DNA of 12,649 nt from Alphaproteobacteria bacterium (GCA_023259875.1 JALRFL010000039.1:1-12649), one strand, 5' to 3'; positions 1-7,016 are shown, counted from the stretch's first letter. Notes: generated by a model from the letters alone, not told the origin. Numbers and translations: made by a program.

Positions 1-734
1 CAATTCATAATTCGGTCGCCGATGACTCGTTCATCTGGGCTTCCACAAAGCACGATATAAAGATGCGGAAAATATGTAGTAATTTGCTTTATCAGCGCGG
101 AAAAATGCTCGGGAGACCAACGACGTTCTTCACCCGTACACCCTACGCCCATCATAACAACGGGTTTTTTATCTGGCAGAATAGACTTAGCTATCATTAG
201 TTGCTCTTCTGTTGCAGCTAGCCGCGGATGTGTATCAACAGGGGTAATCCCTCTTTCAGCCATTAGTCGTGCTACTGCTTCGCGCGGATGAATGCCACGC
301 ATCTGCCGAGTTAATGGTGATGCGTGTGATAAAAACCATTCCTGTTTGCCAAGACCAAAGCCAAAACGACCTCTGATCCGTGCCATCCATGCTGCGGCGG
401 CGTAACGCCAACTACGGTGAAGAATCCAAACCTCATCTGGGTTGATCCGGCGCATTTCTGCCACTAGCCTAAAAAATCCTTTCAACCCGTCATGTAGGCC
501 TTTCTGTCCGCGTTCTGAGCGATGCAGCGGCAACAGAGTGAAATCCTGTTGCTGCATAATGATATGAGAATGCGATGACGGTTTCGCCATCAGCACAACG
601 TCATGGACACGAATAGCTTCATCAATCCATGGCTTAACCCAAACCATATCACCGATACCGATCATAGGTTGAACGATGAGAACCTTTTTTTTAACCGGTA
701 ATGAAATATGATCTGTTTTTAATGATGATGACAT
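1..734 (-). CDS. Glycosyltransferase family 9 (heptosyltransferase-like), 3' end cut off by the window edge
   Basis: My translation of the minus strand from an ATG at 734 gives 244 residues open to the left edge, so the C-terminus is missing. Residues 17-41 hold the GT9 N-terminal pattern, a beta strand VLIVQP followed by GIGDMVWVKPW (family form: iGDvvlalP). Residues 192-211 (VVMMGVGCTGEERRWSPEHF) match the start of the nucleotide-sugar-binding half, where heptosyltransferases have a Gly-rich loop followed by a K/R-x-W-P-x-x-x-F motif. Members transfer heptose or other sugars from nucleotide donors to lipopolysaccharide core or surface glycans on the cytoplasmic face of the inner membrane. 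The gene starts 40 bp after the methyltransferase stop on the same strand, so the two are probably co-transcribed. There is no clear Shine-Dalgarno before the ATG. The family call is fairly secure; donor and acceptor are unknown. Confidence 0.82.
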   Translation of the reverse strand, partial: MSSSLKTDHISLPVKKKVLIVQPMIGIGDMVWVKPWIDEAIRVHDVVLMAKPSSHSHIIMQQQDFTLLPLHRSERGQKGLHDGLKGFFRLVAEMRRINPDEVWILHRSWRYAAAAWMARIRGRFGFGLGKQEWFLSHASPLTRQMRGIHPREAVARLMAERGITPVDTHPRLAATEEQLMIAKSILPDKKPVVMMGVGCTGEERRWSPEHFSALIKQITTYFPHLYIVLCGSPDERVIGDRIMN

Positions 735-774
735 TTTGTTATTTTTGCTTGTTTTTCTAGTCAGATCAATGGTG

Positions 775-1464
775 TTAAGCGACCTTCTGAACAACAATTT
801 CAATTTGTGCCAGCGCATTACTTTTGGCAGTCTGGTCAATGGGGTAGCCACGGGAAAGCTGATAAAGAAATAGTTTCTTGCGCAATTTTGGATTGGATAG
901 CCTGCGCGCAACACTTGAGATTTGGCGGTTCCAGAACTTGCGATGATTTTTGGGGGTCTGCCCTTTGGGGAACAAGAGATCATAATCATAATGTTCATCA
1001 TAAAGGCGATGCTCAATGATTTTTGCCCCAGGCAAGGCCTCACTTGCCGCCAGAATATCGATGGAAACTGGCGACCAAGAATCTGCACCGCCTAGCCGGA
1101 ATGTTGCTTTGTGATCATGATTAAAAATCGAAGGCCAATGAAATTGCTCATAAAGGTCTTCGTGAGGAACAACCGTAATCATATAGCCGCCGGGCTTGAC
1201 CAGCGCCCACCAGTCTTTAAGCGCTTGCCTCGAATCATGCATATGTTCAAGGCAATGGCTAGAATGCACGGTGTCATATTGTTCTGGTTTCAAATAATCA
1301 AGAATGTGATTGGCGTCCCCCTGATGCTGATCAAAAATCTCTGCATCAGGCACAACGGGATCAGCACCTGCACCAATATCAACAACACGGCCTTTTAGAT
1401 AGGCATCATAAAAGGCCTGTGATCGTAGCGCGTTGGTCTTGCTTGCTTCTCTAGCCAAAAACAT
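775..1464 (-). CDS. Class I SAM-dependent methyltransferase (Methyltransf_11-like), probably surface-glycan related
   Basis: A 229-residue soluble protein with a Rossmann-fold methyltransferase core. Motif I is VVDIGAGADP (27-36), an acidic position follows at about D45-D50, the motif IV region is SSHCLEHMHD (68-77), and LVKPGGYMITVVPHED (89-104) is the post-motif strand-turn-strand of this superfamily. The C-terminal third (160-229) is basic and has no motif I recognise. It would use S-adenosylmethionine as methyl donor. The acceptor is unknown, but the glycosyltransferase just downstream suggests a sugar, lipid or glycan precursor. The ATG at 1464 is the only usable in-frame start before a stop about 30 bases upstream. 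The purine run AAGGGG lies almost against it, closer than a normal Shine-Dalgarno. An out-of-frame ATG at 1477 opens an 8-codon frame that overlaps this start. Confidence 0.8.
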   Translation of the reverse strand: MFLAREASKTNALRSQAFYDAYLKGRVVDIGAGADPVVPDAEIFDQHQGDANHILDYLKPEQYDTVHSSHCLEHMHDSRQALKDWWALVKPGGYMITVVPHEDLYEQFHWPSIFNHDHKATFRLGGADSWSPVSIDILAASEALPGAKIIEHRLYDEHYDYDLLFPKGQTPKNHRKFWNRQISSVARRLSNPKLRKKLFLYQLSRGYPIDQTAKSNALAQIEIVVQKVA

Positions 1465-1633
1465 TCCCCTTAAACATCGTGGTGGTGATGGGTATCAATG
1501 AAAACCTAATTAACACAATATTCCAAAAGTTGAAATTATTCGCATTGGTGGCGCGGTAATACCAAAAATAGAAGCCTCTTCATTTATATTATTATTATGA
1601 AATATATGATATCTATCAACCCCATCATTATTG

Positions 1634-1762
1634 GCCATAACCGATATCCAGCAAACGAGGACTAGCCAGCCGTTACCTGCGGCTGATCTGAGCAAACTTA
1701 ATCCCTTGGTGGATATGACTTGGACGGATATTAGGGATTATATAGACACTCATTTTCCCTAA
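1634..1762 (+). pseudogene. Probable remnant of a CysH-type PAPS/APS reductase gene
   Basis: Reading from 1634 in the frame that ends at TAA 1760-1762 gives about 42 codons with no start codon of their own; a stop lies nine codons upstream in the same frame. The residues include AITDIQQTRTS, then SKLNPLVDMTWTDIRDYI, then DTHFP before the stop. Known CysH proteins have an I-T-G-x-R-x-x-Q-x-x-R segment followed, 15-25 residues later, by K-x-N-P-L-A-D-W-T-x-x-D-V-W-x-Y-I and then LPYN. The order and spacing agree, and the fragment breaks off just where PYN and the iron-sulfur Cys motif should follow. I read it as a decayed, deleted copy or a recombination scar. This rests on recalled family patterns, so chance resemblance is possible. 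Confidence 0.45.
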
Positions 1763-1763
1763 T
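1730..1763. promoter_or_regulatory. 8-bp inverted repeat upstream of the dehydrogenase operon
   Basis: ATTAGGGA (1730-1737) is the exact reverse complement of TCCCTAAT (1756-1763), with 18 bp between them that include the -10-like TATATA. The arms end about 60 bp before the first dehydrogenase gene, a plausible position for an operator. The site overlaps the end of the CysH-like remnant, and no T-run follows, so it is not a typical rho-independent terminator. An 8-bp repeat with a long spacer can occur by chance. Confidence 0.25.
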
Positions 1764-1823
1764 CGGCCAAGTCAAACAATATCACTTGAGTCCAAAGGTT
1801 TGAAAAGACAATATAGAAAGATC

Positions 1824-2939
1824 ATGGAACAACAGCGCAACTGGGATAGCATAGTGGTTGGCGGCGGTCTTGTTGGCCTTGCCATAGCCTATGGTCTTGG
1901 ACGCCTTGGCCGATCATGCCTCGTGCTTGATGCAGGGGATTTGGATTTCCGCGCCGCGCGTGGAAATTTTGGGCTGGTCTGGGTTCAAGGCAAGGGGTCA
2001 GGCTTTCCTCCTTATGCGGATTGGTCCATGTCGTCTTCGCGATCTTGGCCCGATCTGGCCGCGATGCTACATGAGCAAACTGGTGCGGCACTTGCCTTGG
2101 AGCAAAAGGGTGGACTTGATGTTTGCCTGACTGAAGATGAACTCAGCACCCGCATAGCCGAGTTAACAACCCTGAGCCAGCATCAAAATGGTCGCTTTCA
2201 ATTTCAAGCGCTGGACAGGCAGGCACTGGCAGAGATTCAGCCCGGCATTGGTGAGGTCGCCGGTGCAACATGGTCGCCACATGATGGCCATGTCAGCCCT
2301 CTTTATCTGATGCGAGGCTTGCATGATGCTATTCATCATCAATCTGGTTATGTGAAAACCTCTTGCCCCGTGACCGCTATCACCCAGACAGGGGTTGATA
2401 TTCAGGTTACGACCCCAGACGGTCATTTCACCGCCCCACGACTGGTGCTGGCGGCAGGGCTTGGCAATCGCGCTCTGGCCCCCTTCCTTGGTTTAGAGCA
2501 AGCAATAAGACCACAACGCGGACAGATTATGGTTACTGAAAAACTGCCGCTTCAGATAAGGTATCCTATGGTCACTTTACGCCAGACCGCAGAAGGGTCA
2601 ATCATGATTGGTGACAGCCACGAAGACGCCGGACTTGATGTATCCTCAACACGCCCTGTCATGGCAGAGATCGCTAGCCGTGCTCAACGCATCTTGCCGA
2701 GCCTTAGCGATGCCAAGATTATTCGCAGTTGGGCCGCACTTCGTGTCATGTCGCCAGATGGATACCCGATCTATGACCAATCCCCCAACATAGCCGGCGC
2801 ATTCGCCGTGACTTGCCATAGCGGAGTGACTTTAGCGGCGGCGCACGCACTGGATTTAGCAAGATGTATTCATGATGGGTATCTTGGCCCTCATTTAACC
2901 GCTTTTTCAGAAAGGCGATTTGATGTTTCGCCGGCTTGA
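1824..2939 (+). CDS. FAD-dependent DAO-family subunit of an HcnC/OoxB/hydroxyproline-dehydrogenase-type enzyme
   Basis: A 371-residue flavoprotein. The N-terminal FAD-binding Rossmann motif is VVGGGLVGLA (11-20), followed by a strand ending in an acidic residue (CLVLDAGD). The segment RGNFGLVWVQGKGSG is characteristic, to my knowledge, of the FAD subunit in HcnABC hydrogen cyanide synthase, OoxAB opine oxidase and D-hydroxyproline dehydrogenase. The C-terminus has the usual DAO end (CHSGVTLAAAHALDLA). This subunit would oxidise the C-N bond of an amino acid, imino acid or opine and pass electrons to the iron-sulfur partners encoded next. I chose ATG 1824 because GAAAG lies just upstream and the Rossmann motif begins at residue 11; a TTG at 1800 is in frame but has no usable ribosome site. 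Its stop overlaps the next gene. The substrate is not determined. Confidence 0.85.
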   Translation: MEQQRNWDSIVVGGGLVGLAIAYGLGRLGRSCLVLDAGDLDFRAARGNFGLVWVQGKGSGFPPYADWSMSSSRSWPDLAAMLHEQTGAALALEQKGGLDVCLTEDELSTRIAELTTLSQHQNGRFQFQALDRQALAEIQPGIGEVAGATWSPHDGHVSPLYLMRGLHDAIHHQSGYVKTSCPVTAITQTGVDIQVTTPDGHFTAPRLVLAAGLGNRALAPFLGLEQAIRPQRGQIMVTEKLPLQIRYPMVTLRQTAEGSIMIGDSHEDAGLDVSSTRPVMAEIASRAQRILPSLSDAKIIRSWAALRVMSPDGYPIYDQSPNIAGAFAVTCHSGVTLAAAHALDLARCIHDGYLGPHLTAFSERRFDVSPA

Positions 2940-3225
2940 TACCCCTTTATCTGAGATTACCATTTTTTGGGAAGATCGCCCTCTTACCGCCTATCAAGGG
3001 GAGTTGGTGGCCAGTGTTTTGCTTCGCCATGGCATTAGCATCACGCATCATGGACCAACAACGGGATCACGCGGCCCTTATTGCATGATGGGAGTTTGTT
3101 TTGATTGTTTAGTGGATGTGGATAACCGTAAAGCCATCCAATCATGCCAGCTGGTCGCCAAGGATGGCCTGCGGCTAAACCGCCATCTTAACTTGGCTGG
3201 AACAGGACACCCCAATGATGCCTGA
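2923..3225 (+). CDS. Small [2Fe-2S] ferredoxin-like subunit (HcnA / Fer2_4 type)
   Basis: A 100-residue protein with the complete plant-type [2Fe-2S] ligand set C54, C59, C62 and C75, spaced C-x4-C-x2-C-x12-C in the context YCMMGVCFDC. This is the form found in HcnA and the gamma subunit of hydroxyproline dehydrogenases, often as a separate short gene or fused to the large subunit. It should carry electrons from the FAD subunit towards the large subunit. It starts 17 bp before the upstream stop and overlaps the downstream gene by 11 bp, so translation of the three subunits is probably coupled. ATG 2923 is preferred over the adjoining TTG 2920 because AAAGG (2911-2915) is 7 bases away. There is no signal peptide or membrane segment. 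Confidence 0.87.
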   Translation: MFRRLDTPLSEITIFWEDRPLTAYQGELVASVLLRHGISITHHGPTTGSRGPYCMMGVCFDCLVDVDNRKAIQSCQLVAKDGLRLNRHLNLAGTGHPNDA

Positions 3226-4618
3226 TTATGATGTGATCATCGTTGGCGCAGGGCCGGCTGGAATGGCAACCGCCATCACAGCACAGCAATCGGGTTTAAG
3301 CGTATTGGTGTTAGATGATCAGCCAGATCATGGCGGTCAGGTCTGGCGTGATATTCAGCAAAATCATCAGCACCGCCAGAGCCGGTCATTTCTGGGTGAA
3401 GATTACTGGAAAGGGCATCAGCTCGCTAAGGCGTTCCTCGCATCAGGGGCAGAAATCCAGCATCAGGCGGTGGTCTGGCAAATTGCTCACCCCCTGTCTT
3501 TGAGTGTGACTATCGCTGGCATAGCCCAGAACCTATCAGCGCGTGCTATTGTTCTCGCCACTGGCGCATATGAACGGCCTGTTCCTTTACCGGGCTGGCA
3601 TCTGCCGGGGGTGATGACGGTTGGGGGCGCCCAAACGCTGTTGAAAGCCAGCGCAACCGGGGCTGATGGGGCGGTCTTTGTTGGCACCGGGCCTTTATTT
3701 TATCTCACCATCACGCAATATCTTGATGCTGGATTTTCTGTTGCTGGGGTATGTGATACTGGCGCTGGGCTTGGCTCACCCTCAACCCTTTTGACTTTGC
3801 CGTTGGCTCTGGTGCAACCAAAAATGCTAATGAAAGGGCTTCGCTGGCTTCGCCGCATCAAAGCCGAAACGCCTTATTTTGCTCATGTCTCTGATATTCA
3901 ACTTGAAGGTCAAGACCATGTTGAGGCCGTTGCGTTTGCGCATGGTAAAGGCAGGCCAAAGACAAAGATGCGCATCCCATCATCCCATGTCTTTTTACAT
4001 CAGGGGGTTATCCCTAATGTCAATCTTAGCATGGCGAGCGGATTAACCCATCATTGGCATCATCGCCAAATGTGCTGGCATCCCATTTGCGATCGTCATG
4101 GGGCATCATCGGTAGAGGGAATCTATGTCACGGGTGATGCCAGCGGAATTGCGGGTTCTGGCGCGGCGGTGGCATCCGGGCATATCACTGGCGCGGCGGT
4201 GGCAAAGGCATTAACCGGAATAACAATACCCATTACGGCATTATGGCGACATCGGATGAAGCGGTTACAGCACCGCGCCTTGCGGCCCTTTCTTGATCGG
4301 CTTTATGCACCCCTTGCCGAAACCCTCACCCCCATTGATGCCAATACCATCATCTGCCGTTGTGAGGGATTAACCCAAGCCCAAGTCACCGCGGCTATGG
4401 GTTTGGGGGTGGCTGGCCTTAACCAACTTAAGGCCTATTGCCGGGCTGGTATGGGGCGGTGTCAGGGGCGTATGTGCGGATTAACGGTTCAAGCTTTGCT
4501 TGCTGACCACCACAAAATCCCTATCCAAGATATGCCATATTATCGGCTTCGGCCACCGGTTCGGCCCGTAACCCTTGCCGAATTGGCAGCCTTTCACCAA
4601 GCCGATCCTGATATTTGA
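3215..4618 (+). CDS. Large FAD/NAD(P)-fold subunit with C-terminal BFD-like [2Fe-2S] domain (HcnB/OoxA type)
   Basis: A 467-residue pyridine-nucleotide-disulfide-oxidoreductase-fold protein. The first Rossmann motif is VIIVGAGPAGMA (7-18) with DHGGQVW at 38-44. ATGAYERPVPLPGW (115-128) is the conserved ATG motif, and a second dinucleotide fold starts at VFVGTGPLF (154-162). The C-terminal FAD motif GIYVTGDASGIAG is at 302-314. The BFD-like tail has CRC (C381, C383) and GRCQGRMC (C416, C421), giving four ligands for a second [2Fe-2S] cluster. This matches HcnB, OoxA and the alpha subunit of D-hydroxyproline dehydrogenase. The enzymes are typically membrane-associated and feed electrons to the respiratory chain, though this protein has no obvious membrane span. 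Two adjacent ATGs (3215, 3218) can serve as start; AGGA is at 3204-3207. It converges on the next gene with a 14-bp gap and no visible terminator. Confidence 0.87.
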   Translation: MMPDYDVIIVGAGPAGMATAITAQQSGLSVLVLDDQPDHGGQVWRDIQQNHQHRQSRSFLGEDYWKGHQLAKAFLASGAEIQHQAVVWQIAHPLSLSVTIAGIAQNLSARAIVLATGAYERPVPLPGWHLPGVMTVGGAQTLLKASATGADGAVFVGTGPLFYLTITQYLDAGFSVAGVCDTGAGLGSPSTLLTLPLALVQPKMLMKGLRWLRRIKAETPYFAHVSDIQLEGQDHVEAVAFAHGKGRPKTKMRIPSSHVFLHQGVIPNVNLSMASGLTHHWHHRQMCWHPICDRHGASSVEGIYVTGDASGIAGSGAAVASGHITGAAVAKALTGITIPITALWRHRMKRLQHRALRPFLDRLYAPLAETLTPIDANTIICRCEGLTQAQVTAAMGLGVAGLNQLKAYCRAGMGRCQGRMCGLTVQALLADHHKIPIQDMPYYRLRPPVRPVTLAELAAFHQADPDI

Positions 4619-4632
4619 GGACAACAAAGGGG

Positions 4633-5916
4633 CTATTTGGATTTTGCCGCCATGCGATCACGCAAGCGGTAATATTGCATTGTCAGCGGCAAAAACCACG
4701 GCGTGCCATGATAAAAGGGCAAGCTTCGCATCCGTTGATGGGCAAAGATCGTCTCGGAATCCTCGCCTAGGATCATCGCCGCGGCCTTCTTGCCTAGCCA
4801 TGGTGCCCAAACCGTACCTGATCCACATAATCCAGCGGCATAAATCACCCCATGATTAACCACCAATTTAGGAAGTTTATCAAAAGGAAAGGCCACTGGC
4901 CCTGACCAATGATGCGTGATGCGAACATCACCAAGATCAGGGAAGATGCCTATCAACCCTGCCGTAAGCTGACGCTGTGATATAAGCGGATCCTGACTAT
5001 AGCGCCGCCCACCCAAAAGCACACGGCGGCCATCAGGGGTGGGCCGATAGTAATACCCTAAATGCAAAGCCTCACCAAACATATTCAGCTTCGGCATTAA
5101 GGCTCGCACCCTGTTAGCGCCCAAATCCTCTGTCACGATAATTTCAGAAATCACGGGAATTAAGCGCCGCCGCAACCATGGCAACCCTTTATCCGTATAT
5201 CCATTGGTCGCCACAATCACATGATCAGCGGTTATGTTGCCATGATGCGTTTCAACAAGAAACTGGCTGTTTTGACGCTGAACTCGGGTTATGGCGGTTT
5301 CGGTGATGATGGCGCCGCCTGCCTGCTCAACACGATCAGCGAGACCAAGCAAAAGTTGACCCGGATGAATACTGCCAATATCAGGTCTTAATACCCCTGC
5401 CTGATATTTCTGGCTAGCGGTGTGTTCTGTCATCTGCTGTTGATCCAGCACCTTCATTTCAATATTGTAACGGTGATTCATTCGATCCGCTTCAAGGCGC
5501 ATAGCGTCAGCGTCAATAGGACGAAGATAGCCAATCACACGGCCTGAGGGCTGATGCCCACAGGACAGATTTTCATCTCTGATCATCTCAGCTAGATTTG
5601 CCCGTGCCGCAACCGCTTCTGCCTCAACCGCATCCGCTTGGCTAAGGCCAAAGCGCCGGATCAACTGCTGGCGCGAAAGATGCAAATTACCACTAGTGAT
5701 GCCACCATTCCGGCTGGACGCGGCTTCACCGATGCGCATTTTATCAAGCACTACCACCTGTTTTCCAGCACGCGCTAATGGCAAAGCCGCCGCAAGACCC
5801 GTAAGTCCTGCACCAATAATCACCACCTCGGCTTGGGCCGGGGGGCTAGCGGTGTTTCCCGCGCGTGGCGCGGCCTCATCCCACCAATAAGGGGCGTTAT
5901 GACCCTGATCATTCAT
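4633..5916 (-). CDS. FAD-dependent amine/amino-acid oxidoreductase, PuuB/OrdL-like (DAO family)
   Basis: A 427-residue flavoprotein, close to the length of gamma-glutamylputrescine oxidase PuuB. The N-terminus has the family's aromatic PYWWDEA start (9-15), then the FAD Rossmann motif VVIIGAGLTGLAAA (31-44) with an acidic strand end (VVVLDK) and the SSRNGGITSGN segment (67-77) typical of this group. The C-terminus carries HHWSGPVAFPFDKLP and a Gly-rich CGSGTVWAPWLGKKAA. It would oxidise a secondary amine or amino acid, reducing O2 or another acceptor. No aldehyde dehydrogenase, glutamine-synthetase-like ligase or hydrolase of a putrescine pathway is nearby, so the PuuB activity itself is not supported. 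AAGG lies about 10 bases before the start. It is divergent from the nucleoside operon and convergent with the three-subunit dehydrogenase. Confidence 0.82.
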   Translation of the reverse strand: MNDQGHNAPYWWDEAAPRAGNTASPPAQAEVVIIGAGLTGLAAALPLARAGKQVVVLDKMRIGEAASSRNGGITSGNLHLSRQQLIRRFGLSQADAVEAEAVAARANLAEMIRDENLSCGHQPSGRVIGYLRPIDADAMRLEADRMNHRYNIEMKVLDQQQMTEHTASQKYQAGVLRPDIGSIHPGQLLLGLADRVEQAGGAIITETAITRVQRQNSQFLVETHHGNITADHVIVATNGYTDKGLPWLRRRLIPVISEIIVTEDLGANRVRALMPKLNMFGEALHLGYYYRPTPDGRRVLLGGRRYSQDPLISQRQLTAGLIGIFPDLGDVRITHHWSGPVAFPFDKLPKLVVNHGVIYAAGLCGSGTVWAPWLGKKAAAMILGEDSETIFAHQRMRSLPFYHGTPWFLPLTMQYYRLRDRMAAKSK

Positions 5917-5984
5917 TTTTAAGAAACCTTAATTACGCCTATCTTTGCCCTTGAACCCAGATTTACATTCTATCCTATCTTCAG

Positions 5985-5997
5985 CCATGCCGCATGG
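5985..5997. promoter_or_regulatory. 13-bp palindrome, possible operator
   Basis: CCATGC-c-GCATGG is a perfect inverted repeat with 6-bp arms around a single central base. It lies about 70 bp upstream of the leftward FAD oxidase start and about 130 bp upstream of the rightward operon. This position would suit a dimeric repressor or activator, but the site is short and no regulator gene is visible in the window. Confidence 0.3.
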
Positions 5998-6075
5998 ATT
6001 TATGCTGATGTCATAAAATATCTTCTAGGCGTTCATGCCGATTAGCAAATCATTATATAAGCATTTTGATGCCCC

Positions 6076-6097
6076 GCTAGCGCATTTATGCTAGCAT
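6076..6097. promoter_or_regulatory. Paired GCTAGC elements forming a palindrome before the nucleoside operon
   Basis: GCTAGC occurs at 6076-6081 and again at 6090-6095 with 8 bp between. The right copy is the core of the perfect 10-bp palindrome ATGCTAGCAT (6088-6097). Because GCTAGC is itself self-complementary, the pair forms both a direct and an inverted repeat. It lies just downstream of the -10-like TATATAA and 30-50 bp before the ribokinase start. It could be a repressor operator near +1 or a small hairpin in the leader RNA. Confidence 0.35.
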
Positions 6098-6128
6098 CAC
6101 AGCATCAGGTAATGAGGCACACCATCCC

Positions 6129-7013
6129 ATGACGATATATAATCTCGGATCCATTAATATTGATTACATTTATGGGATGCCGCATCTGGTGCGCCCCGGC
6201 GAAACCCTAGCCGCAACCCGCTATGATTCTGCCCTTGGCGGTAAGGGCGCAAACCAATCTATCGCCATTGCTCGCGCAGGTGGTAAGGTGTTCCATGCTG
6301 GCATGATCCATCGTGATGATGATCACTGGTTGGCGGATATGATCACAGCAGGGGTGGATACACAATTTATCACTCGCGGCAATACACCAACGGGTCATGC
6401 CATTGTTGCCGTGGATGACGCTGGCGAAAATCAGATCATCTTAGCCCCATTAAGCAACGCCAGCTTAGCTGAGGATATCATCCCCTCCATCTTGGCCATG
6501 GCGCAACCCGGGGATTGGGCACTGACCCAAAACGAGACCAATTTAACCGTGCCTTATCTGAAGGCGGCGAAAGAACGCGGCCTATTGATTTGTTATAGCG
6601 CCGCACCCTTTGTGGCTGAGATCACAGCGCAGTTGCTGCCACTTGTGGATTTGCTGATTATCAATGCGATTGAGGCCGATGCCCTTAGCAAAACCATGGG
6701 TAAGCCAGCCGAGCAGTTGGGGGTTCCGCATCTGATCATAACACGCGGCGGTGATGGGGCAGATTACTTTGGTAAGGACGGCTGTTATCATGTTGCTGCC
6801 ACACCGGTTGACGCGGTTGATACCACCGGAGCAGGAGATACTTATCTGGGGTATATGCTGGCGCAACTTGATCAGGGGGTGGGCATGGCTGACGCCATGG
6901 CACTTGCCGCCGCCGCCGCCGCTATTCAAGTCACGCGGCATGGCGCAAGCACCGCCATTCCGGATATCCACAAAACCAAGGCCTGTTTGACGGCACAGCA
7001 CACCAAGGCATAA
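6129..7013 (+). CDS. rbsK: Ribokinase (PfkB family sugar kinase)
   Basis: A 294-residue kinase, near the usual length of about 300. PfkB signature 1 is GGKGANQSIAIARAG (37-51), and signature 2 is DTTGAGDTYLGYML (231-244) with D237 as the expected catalytic base in the anion-hole GAGD. N8-N10 in LGSINIDYI, then PGET at 23-26, resemble the ribose-binding N-terminus of ribokinases. ITRGGDGA (204-211) is the nucleotide-binding segment and VTRHGASTAIP (268-278) the usual C-terminal loop. It would phosphorylate D-ribose to ribose 5-phosphate in the cytoplasm. The gene directly downstream, 3 bp away, encodes a nucleoside hydrolase that releases ribose, which supports ribose over other sugars; a nucleoside or other pentose substrate remains possible. 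An in-frame GCC run (6906-6920) encodes part of an Ala stretch. Confidence 0.85.
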   Translation: MTIYNLGSINIDYIYGMPHLVRPGETLAATRYDSALGGKGANQSIAIARAGGKVFHAGMIHRDDDHWLADMITAGVDTQFITRGNTPTGHAIVAVDDAGENQIILAPLSNASLAEDIIPSILAMAQPGDWALTQNETNLTVPYLKAAKERGLLICYSAAPFVAEITAQLLPLVDLLIINAIEADALSKTMGKPAEQLGVPHLIITRGGDGADYFGKDGCYHVAATPVDAVDTTGAGDTYLGYMLAQLDQGVGMADAMALAAAAAAIQVTRHGASTAIPDIHKTKACLTAQHTKA

Positions 7014-7016
7014 ATC

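Larger units (their letters stand above)
1465..1823. other. Intergenic gap of about 360 bp between the divergent methyltransferase and dehydrogenase operons
   Basis: The left half (about 1500-1620) is AT-rich, with a stretch of TTA/ATT repeats around 1584-1610, and I find no credible coding sequence there on either strand. The right half holds a probable CysH remnant (1634-1762) and an 8-bp inverted repeat (arms 1730-1737 and 1756-1763). Promoters for both flanking operons must lie here. A TATATA at 1739-1744 is -10-like, but the nearest -35-like hexamer (TTGGAC, 1720-1725) is only 13 bp away, so I do not call a promoter. Confidence 0.6.
5917..6128. promoter_or_regulatory. Divergent intergenic region between the FAD oxidase gene and the nucleoside operon
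   Basis: These 212 bp must hold promoters for both directions. A -10-like TATATAA lies at 6054-6060 for the rightward operon, but its -35 (GTTCAT, 6031-6036, 17-bp spacer) is a poor match. Two short perfect palindromic elements occur at 5985-5997 and 6076-6097, listed separately. For the first rightward gene GAGG (6114-6117) is the likely ribosome site. I see no small coding gene, no riboswitch I recognise and no terminator. Confidence 0.5.

Noticed and set aside
1510..1695. Minus-strand open frame of about 61 codons in the 1465-1823 gap.
   Set aside because: It has no recognisable motif, no clear ribosome site, and overlaps the more convincing plus-strand CysH-like remnant.
1720..1744. Sigma-70 promoter TTGGAC...TATATA before the dehydrogenase operon.
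   Set aside because: The 13-bp spacer is too short for a normal promoter.
1824..4618. Naming the three-subunit operon hydrogen cyanide synthase hcnABC.
   Set aside because: Opine oxidases and D-hydroxyproline dehydrogenases share the same domains and motifs; nothing here distinguishes glycine as the substrate.
6906..6923. GCC trinucleotide run inside the ribokinase gene as a phase-variation tract.
   Set aside because: Slippage by whole triplets would only change the number of Ala residues, and five repeats are too few to be notably unstable.
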